A stretch of 64,000 nt of DNA, taken from assembly GCA_021234535.1 (NCBI GenBank), contig CM037836.1:32717511-32781510 (forward strand), read 5' to 3'. The notes beneath the pieces were generated by a model that did not search any database, was not told the DNA's origin, and saw only the letters and a list, made by a program, of their open reading frames with translations. Shown in pieces: positions 11,020 to 21,544 of this stretch. Numbering within the stretch: position 1 is the first letter of the stretch; each line of letters begins with the position of its first letter. The position numbers and the translations under genes were made by a program. This DNA comes from Stichopus chloronotus (lineage: Eukaryota > Echinodermata > Holothuroidea > Aspidochirotida > Stichopodidae).

Positions 11020-11420
11020 GGAATATTCGATGATGAAGTTACCAATGGCAGTTTCTTTCCATTAATTTCAATGTGACTATTCACAGAATCAATGATCACT
11101 TGGTTCGCAATCATAAAATCCCAACCAAGAATCAATTTCTCCTTGATCCCTCTAGCTACTTGAACAACATGACAATTTATTGTGCACCAAAAAGAAGGTC
11201 AATTTTGATAGACAACTTTATCGATACTTTCACCTGTTACTGAGTGCATTGCAGAATCAGAATTATCCAAAGGCCTTTTCGATAATGTCGAAATACTCAT
11301 CTTAAGCTCTTCACTCATAACTGTATGGTCTGCACCAGTATCGATAAACGCATTTACTAATCTATCCTCCACAATCATGGAAACATATATGGTAATTTAC
11401 GACCATGCCTTTCTACAACG
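11020..11420 (-). pseudogene. Gypsy aspartic protease relic
   Basis: Minus-strand translation gives the retropepsin active site AFIDTGADHTVMS (FIDTGAD at 11328-11348) and, downstream, the LILGWDFM motif (around 11113-11137) that matches the conserved hydrophobic-LG-D-F/L turn. The spacing is normal for a Gypsy protease that processes Gag-Pol. An in-frame TGA (about 11199-11201) breaks the frame. It is followed by the pol linker. Confidence 0.75.
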
Positions 11421-11710
11421 GGTATATTGTCTGAGTTGGAACCAACAATTTCAATGTGTAAGTCATTTTCAGGCGTCCCATTTGGTCTACTATTAACTGC
11501 AGTTGGCGGTCGGCCTCCATCACCAACTGGTATTAGTTTTCCTGATTGGATTTTACATGAAATTGGACCTGTTTACTTGACCGTTTAGGGCTACTCCACG
11601 ATCTACCTGTATATCTTATGGGACTTGACTACCTACCCCTATTAGGGTTTTGATCGTATACGATCAAAAGGGAGAAAACCCTCAGTGTTGGTAAGATTGA
11701 CATTCCCGAT

Positions 11711-12760
11711 TCACAAAGAAATCATTATCACCACTCTGTGGGCTACGGCATCTATAGGAGGGTAACCTTCACGAGCTCCATGTAAATCAAATCTACGATC
11801 CCGAGGGCTACGGGGCCTATGTGAATAACTACCATGAGCTCCATGTGGATCAAAGTTACGACCCTGGGGGCTACGGGTTCTGTCCGAAAATTCATGACTA
11901 GAGTAACTCTCAGAAGTACGTTGTGGACTACGGCCTCTACTCACAGACCGATATCTATGTGGAGAATATCTACGTTCATGACCATGGTCCTCTCTCTGAC
12001 TGCCTTGAATCTCTTTAAGCTGTTGTTTTGTATCCATAACCTGAAGCTCTAGCATACTCACTTTACTCACTAGGGTATCAATACTTTCTTACAGTCCTTG
12101 ATAATCATCATTACTCAATTTAGATACAGAACCAGTAGTTTGAGATGTACTGACAGAATTTGGGGCCTTTATCTTACTTGCCTCATGGACCCTCTAAACA
12201 CTAGCAGCAATAAGTAAAGCAGAATCCAAATCATTTGCACCTAATTCATGTACTTTCAGTTGAAGGTATGGATCTAAGCCAGCCCTAATCTACGAAATGA
12301 TTCACCCTCTCTTGCTTAAGTATCGTATTCAGGAAAAGCTTCACTAATCGTATTATCTCAGCTCTATAAATCTCTAGGGGTTCATTAGGTCTGTCATTAA
12401 TGAAAGTCTGAAACGTAGCAATAAAATTACGCCTCTTAAACACTTCCCTCATTTTCTTCTTCACTTCAGTATATAATCTGCTTTAATTGAGTCGTCCAGA
12501 CTATCCCAATATCCAAATGCTCGGCCACCTAATCTGAAAGGGAGTATCTGTGCCAAGCCAGTCGTACTAAATTCGTTGGAAGCCTGAACTGAAACTTCTA
12601 ACCTACGACACTACTGACTAAAATCTTCAGACCCATCACCTGTAAATACAGAAGGTTGTTCAACCCTGGGCATTGGAATAAACTCTAGCGGTCTGGGGTG
12701 TGACCTTTCCTCAATCTGTTTTAGACATGATACAATCTACAGTACATACGAATATTATTA
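11711..12760 (-). pseudogene. Gypsy gag type B (capsid plus Arg/Ser-rich tail)
   Basis: Reading minus-strand from 12760, with stops and frameshifts: PSVFTGDGSEDF, LAQILPFRLGGRAFGYWDSL, REVFKRRNFIATFQ and NDRPNEPLEIYRAEI, then KVHELGANDLDSALLIAA. This is the capsid fold signature of a Gypsy-family Gag (F.G...EDF.. W ... LP..L.GRA). It ends in a 119-codon open piece (11711-12070) with a short coiled-coil-like start (LELQVMDTKQQLKEIQ) and an Arg/Ser/His-rich tail with repeated RSP and DPHGAHGSYS motifs, probably nucleic-acid binding. No CCHC knuckle is seen in this type. It leads directly toward the protease. Confidence 0.65.
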
Positions 12761-12884
12761 ATACGTAATGAAACAATTTCGCACTCACCATTTATGAATG
12801 GGTATCATGAATCACACAAAATTATTTTTATTTTAATGTCCAAATGGAATAGTCCAAAAAAAACAAAAAACAAACGTATCACCA

Positions 12885-13165
12885 TGGTCCGTGGAAAAAA
12901 AATCAGAAAGCCAAAAGGCTTTGTGATTCCTTGCCACATGGTTATATTATAACAAAGTTGAATTATCCTCATGACAAGTATAAGATCAACTGCAGTTATT
13001 TTCCTTGATACACCACAAACCTGTAACTCAAAATGATCTTTATTTTGGGTAACCTGACATGACCGTGACATCTGAAGTCCACCAAAAGCAATAGGGATCA
13101 CCTACCCAGTATGGCCAACCCACACATCAAGTACAGTATGATATCAGTCAACATTACCCTTCTGG
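12885..13165 (+). mobile_element. Hairpin-ended tandem-unit element, truncated copy in gag
   Basis: It starts with the family's 5' end CAGAAAGCCAAAAGGCTTTG (palindrome AAGCC-AAAA-GGCTT) and continues through 'CACATGGTTATATTATAAC' to about one internal unit. Similarity stops near 'TTACCCTTCTGGA' (about 13165), where gag type A resumes on the minus strand. See the better copies at 50240-51115 and 58318-63673. Confidence 0.75.
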
Positions 13166-13804
13166 AAAGTCACTACCACATTTCCAACACTGGGCGTTGT
13201 TTCTACCATTTCTTTTTGGCACTGTCCCAGTTTTTCGGTAGTTTACTTTGTACTGTTTCCACTTTTGGTCCTTCAATTTCTGTAGCATTTTGATCCGAGA
13301 TCATAAGTGCTCTCCCAAGTCAAGTGTCTCAGTTAAGTTGCGGTTTGGTTCCTTCAACACTCTTCGCCCCAATCGTGACGAACTGCAACTTTGAATTATC
13401 TGTGATTTGATTTCTTTTTCTATATCCATAAACTGACAATAATTTGCTAATTGCCTCAGCCTGGTGGTAAACACATCCAACGTTTCGCCTTCCCCTTGCT
13501 TCGCTTGACGAAACTTGAAAATCGCGTATTCAGTATTTTGTATAAGTTGAAAAAACTCCGTCAGCTTGGTTTTTGCTGTGTCATAATCTGTAGAGTCTCC
13601 AGTTTCATTAAGTGTTTGAAATATTTCAGTAACGCTTTCCCCTCCAAAATGAAGTAACATTGCCCTTTTACGAGCTTCATCCTTAATATCAAATGCAATG
13701 AATAAGTTTTCCAATCGAAGTAGCCATTTCTCCCACCGCATGCCGATACTTGCATGATCCGAATTATCTCCGAGACTGAACTCAGGAAAATGTGGATAGG
13801 CCAT
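13165..13804 (-). pseudogene. Gypsy gag type A with partial zinc knuckle
   Basis: A 167-codon open frame (13301-13804) starts MAYPHFPEFSLG and carries RWEKWLLRLENLFIAFDI, KRAMLLHFGGESV and FRQAKQGEGETLDVFTTRLRQ, then the block ending RVLKEPNRNLTETL. It is the capsid region of a Gypsy-type Gag of a different family from type B. Past a stop and a frameshift the minus strand reads QCWKCG (about 13187-13204), the first half of a CCHC knuckle, and is then interrupted by the element at 12885-13165. ATG at 13802-13804 is a good start because it lies at the expected N-terminal Gag sequence. Confidence 0.75.
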
Positions 13805-14209
13805 TTTAATTGTCAGAATTTAATCGATTTTCTTCAAGTATTAAGGTCTTCCTTGAAGGTTTTCAGAGTCCCTAGTAAAAGGATCCCATCTTCATCGCCA
13901 TTTTGAGAAAACACACTGTAGACTCAGCAATGCATCTTGCTACTTGTATTTCTGATGATATATAACTGCAGATTATTCTCATAATAAAGGCCAATACATC
14001 AAATATTTATGGAATGCCTCAATATACACAGGAGACAGTCAGTGGTAAACTGGGCAGGAGTCTTTGTTCTATCAAAGAGATAAATGAAGCGCAGGTGACA
14101 GCTATCTGACCCCATGACCTCCCAGTTACTGAGACAACCTATGGAGGCCTCTGAGGGAGTGTTTGAAAAGTAAAAGCTATTCTCTACTTACAAATGCAGT
14201 ACAGTATAT

Positions 14210-14311
14210 GGAAAACGCTATTTCAAACATGACATGGTCCTGATTGGCTTCCATAGGCTGGGAAAATGCTATTTCAAACATGACATGGTCCTGATTGGCT
14301 TCCATAGGCTG
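14210..14311. repeat. 51-bp tandem duplication
   Basis: Two near-identical copies of a unit containing TTTCAAACATGACATGGTCC, starting at 14211 and 14262. Confidence 0.9.
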
Positions 14312-14584
14312 AAAAAGCCTAAATAAGTTTGCAATGACATTGAGTTAACTGTGTCCGAAGGAATCAAACACTGCCAATAGTAATGTTGCACAATGAAGTC
14401 CCATATGCATTTGTACGGTAGTTTATAATAACCACAATAATGGTGTTTAGGCTATTATTATTGTTTTATAGTGAAAAATTATCCCTCCCTCTCTATTGAT
14501 AAGCATTAAATTTCACAGGGTCGTGAACCTGTTAATAACAGACAACCTTATCAAGTTTAAAACAAATCTGACCCACGGATAAGG

Positions 14585-14870
14585 AATTATGGCAGTTTTA
14601 ACATTTTTTATGTTTTACCCCATAACCTCATTAATATGCAAGATTTGGACACCAAAAACAATACGGATCATCTACTCAATATGGGCAACCTACATGCCAA
14701 AAATGAAATTACTCAGAGTTACCCTTCTTGAGATAGAGTGTTTACGAGCAACCGTCACACACACACACACCCTCACACACACGCACATACACACATACAT
14801 ACACACACACACGACATCAGGACTGCATAGATTCCCCTGCCTACGGCAAGGAATCAAAAACACTTAATGC
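14585..14870 (+). mobile_element. Hairpin-ended tandem-unit element, 3' fragment
   Basis: One diverged unit ('CAAAAACAATACGGATCATC', 'TTACCCTTCTTGAGATA') is followed by a CA-rich microsatellite (14757-14812) and the family's 3' hairpin 'TTCCCCTGCCTACGGCAAGG' plus AATCAAAAA, ending about 14862. Confidence 0.8.
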
Positions 14871-15559
14871 TGACGGTCGTTGGTTTAGTTACATTTCTGC
14901 GGAAATGATAGCGTGAAGCGTCAACACTTGTTTCCCACTATGGTAAGATGATAGACTCAAGTATCCAGGATTAAATGTAGATGATCCAGGAGTTAATTGT
15001 AGATGATTTACCGCCAAATGCTCCCAGTCCTAAGTGTTCAGTATAACGTAGTATGCTAGATGAAAATATAGTACCCAAGACTGCAAGGATTCACTGTCCT
15101 CGAAAAGCCACCTTTCGCTCCTCGGTCTAGCACGAGACCAACCACAGAGCCCTCCAGTTACTCGTAAGGAAAAAGTAGACTAACTCTCCGACTGCCTTGG
15201 AAATTACGTTGGTCGTATCTTAGGTTTAAACTCGCGTCGATGAAAACAGTTGCCAAGTGTTACATATAATACGGTAGGCCGTTGGACTCCAAAATACGGT
15301 TGCGGTTATAAGCATATTGCAACAGTTCCCAATAACTAGTATGAATTTATGATCTCATACCAGTAACGGCAATTACGGCAAAAACGGCAATAACGCCAAT
15401 TACATTACGAGTTTCAAGTAAAATCTATAAGAAAATATAGCTTAAGTATGACTCTGATATACGTTTACGTCACCAGCTGCCACAGTCAAAATATTCCTTG
15501 TTGATAAAAAATATTCCTTACTTCTTAGGCAAAATACAACCTGTTAATTGCTCCGAAAA

Positions 15560-15577
15560 GAGACACTGCTGCCACCA
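15560..15577 (-). other. Putative tRNA primer-binding site
   Basis: Minus strand TGGTGGCAGCAGTGTCTC lies three bases inside the 5' LTR end. A PBS starting TGG pairs with the CCA end of a tRNA; the tRNA identity is not determined. Confidence 0.6.
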
Positions 15578-15580
15578 AAA

Positions 15581-16010
15581 TGTAACGTCGGCCAAGCACC
15601 AGAATATGCTGGTGGAAGAGACGGGCGAGTCCTTTAATAAAATGTATATATGGGTGCGGAGCAAGGTATACTTTGAGAACACAAACACGGAGAGAGATGA
15701 AAGGCGTGGACTGGTAGAGGTTATAGCAAAATAGTTATATTGAAATACACAGCAGTTAAATTATAGCGACGAGATGCGTCGAATCAGACTGCCAGTTACA
15801 GAGTGAACTCAGAAAGATAGTCAACTGAGCAAGAAACTTACAAACAATTACACAACACAAGAAAACTATTTGAACAACATAACAGAGACATAAACAGCTG
15901 CCATGAAATTAGCATATCAATACATGCAAACTAAAGAACATATCCAGAATACCTTACTAGATTACCTTAAACACCTGACAAACTTAAACACCTGACAAAT
16001 TACTCTTACA
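15581..16010 (-). repeat. 5' LTR (430 bp)
   Basis: It begins TGTAACG and ends CTCTTACA on the plus strand, giving the expected TGTAA/TTACA inverted ends. It is flanked outside by CTAC and inside by the PBS. Its first 118 bp equal the truncated 3' LTR. Confidence 0.75.
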
Positions 16011-16200
16011 CTACTGTCCTTCCTTATTTCGAATAATCTATCATTCTACGTCTACAAAAACATTGGCTTCAAAGATATGGATCTTTTCTCTAAAACAAAC
16101 GCCCTTTTCCCCTTTACATCATGGAGAAGGCCTATACGTAATAAATTCATGTTTAACAATCAAGCCAGAAGTCCTACACATTTCTTCTAAATTTCTGAAA

Positions 16201-16414
16201 TGCCTGTCTTTCAATTGGTGACACTTTCGTTGATGTTACCAGTAATGCCAAGAGATTTGATATCACTATGGATTGTATCCTGCAAATGAAAGATCATGTA
16301 AAGAACATGGTTTCTGCAGCTTCTTTTGCCATCTATAAGATTGGTCAATTAAACAAATATCTTGATCGTAGACTGAACGTCTTGTTCATGCTTTTATTAC
16401 GTCACGTCTCGATT
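16201..16414 (+). pseudogene. CR1-like LINE RT relic, left half of split gene
   Basis: Translation with one frameshift gives DHVKNMVSAASFAIYKIGQL, NKYLDR and then ERLVHAFITSRLD. This is the conserved RT-thumb region of CR1-superclade LINEs that normally continues as YCNSLLYGLP. The continuation is found only after the foldback element, at 20639 (RLDCCNSVEYWG). The two halves share GTCTCGATT at the break, so the LINE relic was the insertion target. Confidence 0.75.
16406..16414. other. Target site duplication GTCTCGATT (left)
   Basis: GTCTCGATT here recurs at 20639-20647, immediately outside the GGGC.../...GCCC ends. If the first and last bases of the ends are assigned to the flank, the duplication can be read as up to 11 bp (CGTCTCGATTG). 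Confidence 0.85.
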
Positions 16415-16430
16415 GGGCATTTGTAAAACA

Positions 16431-16790
16431 TGAAACCAGCCAAAACCAGCCAAAACCAACCAAAACCATTCAAAACCAGCCAAAACAGCCATAACCAGCC
16501 AAAACCACCCAAAACTACCCAACACCACCCAAAACTAGCAAAAAATCACCCCAAACCACCCAAAATCACCCAACACCACCCAAAACTAGCAAAAAATCAC
16601 CCCAAACCACCCAAAATCACCCAACATCACCCCAAACCACCCAAAACCAGCAAAAAACCACCCCAAACCACCCACAATCACCCAACACCACCCCAAACCA
16701 CCCAACATCACCCAAAACCAGCCAAAACCACCCAACTCCAGCCAAAGCCACCCAAAACCAGCCAAAACCACCCAAATACACCCCAAATCC
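16431..16790 (-). repeat. CCAAAACCAGCC-type minisatellite (left terminal arm)
   Basis: About 36 tandem 10-bp units of CCAAAACCA(G/C)C type. It is the inverse complement of the arrays at 5155-5390 and 20465-20620. The long open frames it creates on both strands are artefacts of a repeat without stops. Confidence 0.9.
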
Positions 16791-17707
16791 GCCGAAATAC
16801 GATATAATTCAGAGGGAGTCAGACAGGCGTACTGCACGTGCCCATTATCATGACGATGTCTTCTCAAATGTGCCCCGCACATTTCAAATCGAAAATTCGT
16901 GTTATTTAAGTTTTTTTTTTTTTATTTGGGGAGCATTTCCGTGGTATGGTCTTGCCGATCTTCTGTTTGTTGTCTTATTACCTCTTAATGGTTGCATTGC
17001 AGAGTATTTTTCATGTGTCGTCATACATGTTTGCTTATATAAAATTACGTTCTTGAGGTAGCATTATGAGGAACGAATTAATCCAAGCCCATAGCTTCGA
17101 TTCTTAGATTTACTCAGCGCGTCGTGTGATTTTTTTTCTTCTGATTTTCATCTGGGTTGGTGCCATGAATAGTTATGTAATATGTTCCTGCGCACACAAG
17201 TAAAATGCAGATTCTACGTACAGGTGAACAGTGACGCAGCCATTTCTATTGTTTCATTAACTGCTAATCGCCATTGAATCTTGAATCTTATCATAGTGTG
17301 TAACACAGAGTACCCTTTCGAAATATTACCGACTTTCACTCAGGGAAAATAGAGGAAATGATTGATTGCTTCAAGTCGTTCCCACCCCGTAGCAACTCTG
17401 TTCATTGTAGCTTATACTGGTAGTGACCTGTGCAGCTAATGCGCAAGCTGGGTATAGTCGTGTACTGTACTGATAACTACCATACCACGACCAAAACATA
17501 GTGCGATCATTGTGTTCTTCGTTGTTTTTTACCGCATTGTTTTTACTTATTTGAAGAAGTATATTTACAGCCAGAATTCGTTGCTGGCGGATTATATTAG
17601 GCCTAGCATTACTCCGGCTTCTGTTTTAACAGAGTTTGTAGCTTAATTTATATGCAGGCATTACTTGGCATGTGTGAGTTTTCTTTCACTGTGGTGGTGT
17701 TTCGTGC

Positions 17708-18426
17708 GTATGGAACGCCGTTTTAACATTTATTCAGGAATTTCAGATATCTCGAATTAATTTTAGATATCTCAAATTATGCACTATTTTAGATCTCTGA
17801 AATACAATTCGAGATATCTTAAATTGAATTCAAGATATCCAAAATTGAATTCGAGATATCTGAAATTGAATTCAAGATATCTGAAATTGAATTCGAGATA
17901 TCTGAAATTGAATCCGAGATATCTAAAATTGAATCCGAGATATCTAAAATTGAATTCGAGATATCTAAAACTGAATTCGAGATATCTAAAATTGAATTCG
18001 CGATATCTAAAACAGAATTCGAGATATCTGAAATAGAATTCGAGATATCTAAAATAGAATTCGAGATATCTAGAATTGAATTAAAGATATCTAAATAGAA
18101 TTCGAGATATCTGAAATAGAATTCGAGATATCTGAAATTGAATTCAAGATATCTGAAATTGAATTCGAGATATCTGAAATAGAATTCGAGATATCTAAAA
18201 TAGAATTCTAGACATCTGAAATTGAATTCGAGATATCTGAAATAGAATTCGAGATATCTGAATTAGAATTTTAGATATCTGAAATTCGTGGTTTCTTCAA
18301 GATATCTGCAATTATTTCAAGATATCTAAAATTCATTTCGAGATATCTGAAATAAAATTCGAGATATCTAAAATTAATTCGAGATATCTGAAATTCCTGA
18401 ATAAATGTTAAAACGGCGTTCCATAC
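17708..18426. mobile_element. Nested 719-bp foldback element built of a 21-bp satellite
   Basis: The ends GTATGGAACGCCGTTTTAAC... and ...GTTAAAACGGCGTTCCATAC are perfect inverted repeats for about 66 bp. They are flanked by GTGC on both sides (17704-17707; 18427-18430). The interior is about 30 tandem 21-bp units with regularly spaced GATATC and GAATTC palindromes, so each monomer is nearly self-complementary. It lies in block A of foldback copy 2; the corresponding place in copy 1 (about 2655-2712) lacks it. The frame 17779-18036 (SRYLKLN heptads) merely reflects the 21-bp period. Confidence 0.85.
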
Positions 18427-18605
18427 GTGCGCGCTCTCGAAGGCTTATTTGTTTGTGTCGAGGCTTGTCCATCTCATTTAAGATGTACATATCTATTAGC
18501 CTAAGGAGTACGTGTTACTGGGCGGATCTGCAGTCAGGGGTGCAGCATATGTCCACAGTCCCAGGAGGCTTGCCGCAAGCTCAATTCTTCTAGTTGAAAC
18601 TGTAT

Positions 18606-19683
18606 TTCACACTCATTATACAAAAAGGGGGTGAACTGAGCAGGGCAAGAATTACATCACAGACTACTGAATGAGATAACTGGAGTTACTAGAACAATAG
18701 TATACATTTTTCTTTAGTAGTTTTAACATTAATTTTTCTCCCCTTGTAATAGAACCCTATAAGTTAAGGGTCTCTTTTAAAGCAAAAGCGTTTTTTCAGA
18801 AGTTGAAATATTAACTATGCCAAATTTAAATTGTGTATAGATTATTTTCCTAATCATCAAGCTTTAAAGCAACTTTATTCTCAAGTAAACAGTGACAGTA
18901 ATTTGAGGCCAATTTTAGTGAAAAAGCAAACTTACTCCTTAACTCTTTTGAAGTGATATTTGAATAACTTGTGAGTAGGTCATTCGACGTGAAAACATCT
19001 TGAAATGTATAACCTTTTAACATCGTCTTTGTGAAGCCTCCACTCCACATGAAGTTTAAGTCTCGGTCTACCGAAATTTGTCCAGAGTCATCAAGGAACG
19101 TCCATAAGTGGGCAGGGTGGGGGTAGGGTTCAGTTGTTTCAAGGAAAATATGGTGCTTTGATTAACATTTAGGGCGACACATCCACTTCAATGCTTTTTT
19201 TTTTCTGTGGTATCTGTCTTCGCTTTCTTTATCCAATCATGTAGAATCACGTTTTTGTTTCAACAGTTCATAAATCATATTCTGATGCACATAAGTTGTA
19301 TTTTGAACGTTGGAAGTTTTTGTCAGTTCTTTACCACTTACTGTGCTGCATCAAAGGGATTCAAAGGTTTGGAATAAAGAAAATAAATTAGATGAAACAG
19401 GATAAAAACGTACGCTGCTTCATTTATGTTCATACTCTCTGTACCGCGGTCTAAAGCATTCGTTCAACGTCTCAAGCGTTTTTTTTTTTTTCGAGTGTTC
19501 TACTATTCCCCCATTACTCAGAGTTTTACATGACAGTTATGAAAGCTTCCTGTAAATTTGTTATTTCTCAACTAATATACCAAGAGTCGAGGTTTTGTTG
19601 GTGAATGCAGCAGTCAGACTTTTAATCTACCGTCAGTTTATGGGAGATAGGGGTAGTTAGATACATCACACTCTGTGTAAACT
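18606..19683. other. Variable interior of foldback copy 2
   Basis: AT-rich DNA with no counterpart in copy 1, which has different DNA at 2886-4013. No gene or repeat is recognised apart from oligo-T runs. Confidence 0.6.
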
Positions 19684-19881
19684 CCCTGGTAAGCATGCCA
19701 TGATATTCCATCAGTTGCAGCACTGGTGAAAAATCAGGTACAGCTTGTAGAATGAGTATGAACCAACGATGCAAACGATGTCTCGAAATCCAGATGCCCT
19801 CGTAAAGAAAGTTCCAGATGAAACGTCCCACTGGTTCATTTAAATTTGTAGCCCAACTCCCCTTTTCATGATCATTGTTTG

Positions 19882-20196
19882 TTAGCCATTATACACCTTT
19901 ACAAAAGCAAAGCACATCCCTTCATCTGACATGGCATTGCTGAAATAGAAGCCAAGCACTCCAGTAGGGGAAGCCCAGGCTAAATCAAGTTCTTTGTTAC
20001 TCAGTCCCATATCTCTGATAGCAAACTTTGGTCGGCTGTAGAACTGCCCTCTGGCGACCACGCAGTTGGTGCGCCCAAGAAAGCGCCTTTGGCTCAACTG
20101 CATATAATCATACAAGATTTTGTTCAACCAGGTGGCTCCGGTGGCCCTCCGTCGGCCACTTTGGCACTGGCGGTCAGATATTTCTGGCTGGGTCAT
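19882..20196 (-). other. ORF in foldback element copy 2
   Basis: This 104-codon minus-strand frame matches the frame at 4505-4885 of copy 1 through its first 91 residues, with clustered differences at residues 34-53. It ends DEGMCFAFVKVYNG where copy 1 has extra DNA. A further open piece follows at 19622-19831 (MGRFIWNFLYEGIWISRHRL). No family is recognised. It may be a captured host exon. Confidence 0.25.
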
Positions 20197-20464
20197 ATAT
20201 GGTCTGTGTTCAAGTCAATTCATTTTTATCCAGTATCATGTATTGCAATCATTGACAACGTTAAACAATTAGACATGAAGGACTTTTGAAAAATATCTTC
20301 TTAAACTAGCAACCTTGAAGGAAACAACACTCAAGTAAGCAAGGCATCTAAAAATTGGCAAACCCATACCTCTGACGCTGTATACGCTAGAAAAAGAAAA
20401 AGACAGGGACCGGATTCAGCCACCTGATATTTAGACGGCAACATTTCCTTTCACCATTTTGGGT

Positions 20465-20638
20465 TATTATGGCTGTTTTTGACTTCTTTTGGGTATTTTT
20501 GGTTGTTTTGGGGTGGTTTTTGCTGTTTGGGGGTGTTTTTGGCTAGTTTTGGGTGTTTCGGGCTGGTTTTGGCTGGACATGGGTGGTTTTGGGTGGTCTT
20601 GGGTGAGTTTTGGGTGGTTTCATGTTTTACAAATGCCC
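20465..20638 (+). repeat. GGTTTTGGGT-type minisatellite and right end, copy 2
   Basis: Shorter and more degenerate than the left arm (about 16 units), it ends GGTTTCATGTTTTACAAATG then CCC, the exact inverse complement of the left end. Confidence 0.9.
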
Positions 20639-20690
20639 GTCTCGATTGCTGTAATAGTGTGGAATATTGGGGGTTTTAGGGGTTCACAGT
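20639..20690 (+). pseudogene. CR1-like LINE RT relic, right half of split gene
   Basis: It starts with the duplicated GTCTCGATT and reads SRLDCCNSVEYWG, matching the SRLDYCNSLLYG motif that directly continues the left half (16201-16414). LINE similarity fades within about 50 bp. 20690-20947 has nothing recognisable. Confidence 0.6.
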
Positions 20691-20947
20691 CGTGGAATGA
20701 CTGCCCCAGCGACGGATGTTGATGCAGAGCGAAAGAGACGTCAGAACAAAGATTTAGTGATTGGAGTTCCATTTATTACTGATTGGACTGGCACACACAT
20801 ATTAAGCAAAATCAAGATGAGGATGATGAAAGAGAGAAACCGACGGAGAGATAAGATGACGAAGGCCTACATATTGCACATAGACTGAGAGTGACAGACA
20901 ATGATTACCTTTGGATGTCCAGAGAGCCAGTGTCAGCGGCGTGGCGA

Positions 20948-21026
20948 GGTCGATGGATTGACCCACGCTGAACTGCCAAGGATCACGGTCGATGGATTGA
21001 CCCACGCTGAACTGCTAAGGATCACG
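20948..21026. repeat. 39-bp tandem duplication
   Basis: Two copies of a unit containing GGTCGATGGATTGACCCACG, starting at 20948 and 20987. Confidence 0.9.
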
Positions 21027-21279
21027 GGATACACTGCTGACACTGGCCAATCACAGGTCAAATGGTTGACCTACGTAATTGAGTGGGGCGGTTGCCATCC
21101 GTGATCTACCCAATCACGAAAGGATTGCGAAACCCTTCTGAGAACAGGGTCTAAGTTTACTATTTTTAATATATTTTATTGTCTAATCTGACTGTCGGAG
21201 GGAAATAAAGAAAAAGTTAAATAAATCTGGGGTAAACACCGGAAGACTGAACTTTGTACGACCTTTCGCGTACGGTGGG

Positions 21280-21480
21280 GTAGAATGACCACCTCTATAC
21301 AACAATAGTCTCCCGTATGCTCTTCCATTACTTAGTATCTCTAGGTTACAACGTATACAAAACTCAGCAGCCATATTACTTACCCGTTCTAACAAGCATG
21401 AACATATTTCTCCCATCACTGTGCGTAGTTTGAACTGGCTATTAGTTCATTATCGTATTAATCGTTATAGGATAACTCCG
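21280..21480 (+). pseudogene. CR1-like LINE RT C-terminal fragment
   Basis: Translation gives SLPYALPLLSISRLQRIQNS, AAILLTRSNKHEHISPITVR and LNWLLVHYRINRYR. This matches the CR1 'LQRVQN.AAR.VT...K..HI.P.L..LHWLPV..RI' region that follows YCNSLLYGLP. It is probably a separate fragment from 20639-20690, because both cover the NSLxYGLP segment. Confidence 0.7.
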
Positions 21481-21544
21481 TTTCTGAACTTTCTATGTTT
21501 AACATTCACCAACTTGAAGTAAAAAGGTTGATCTCTAAAGCTTA

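Larger units (their letters stand above)
13805..15559. other. Leader region of the Gypsy element
   Basis: Between gag A and the primer-binding site. At about 1.75 kb it is long for a Gypsy leader. It includes a 51-bp tandem duplication and a truncated dispersed element (listed separately), so it grew by later insertions. I recognise no genes. Confidence 0.5.
10470..16010 (-). mobile_element. Defective Gypsy-type LTR retrotransposon
   Basis: It is oriented on the minus strand: 5' LTR 15581-16010, primer-binding site 15560-15577, long leader, gag type A (13165-13804), gag type B (about 11711-12760), protease (about 11020-11420), pol linker (10588-11000), then a truncated 3' LTR (10470-10587). 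RT, RNase H, integrase, the polypurine tract and 312 bp of the 3' LTR are absent; the deletion joins the LLNKFADI region directly to the LTR. The 118 bp shared by the two LTRs look identical, implying recent insertion. Coding parts nevertheless carry stops and frameshifts, so the element was probably already defective and was mobilised in trans. Confidence 0.8.
16415..20638. mobile_element. Modular foldback (TU/MULE-like) transposon, copy 2
   Basis: A complete 4.2-kb insertion with inverted ends GGGCATTTGTAAAACATG (left) and its complement ...CATGTTTTACAAATGCCC (right). The ends are followed inward by oppositely oriented arrays of a 10-bp C/A-rich or G/T-rich repeat (16431-16790; 20465-20620) and are flanked by a 9-11 bp target duplication. 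The interior has block A (17172-18605, with a nested satellite element), a variable segment (18606-19683) and block C (19684-20460). No transposase is visible. Known relatives by architecture are sea urchin TU and Drosophila FB foldback elements (long repeat-built inverted ends, modular interiors) or Mutator-like elements (9-11 bp duplications). The superfamily is my inference. Confidence 0.85.

Noticed and set aside
17779..18036. SRYLKLN heptad-repeat protein
   Set aside because: Direct consequence of a 21-bp satellite; frame broken by indels just beyond.
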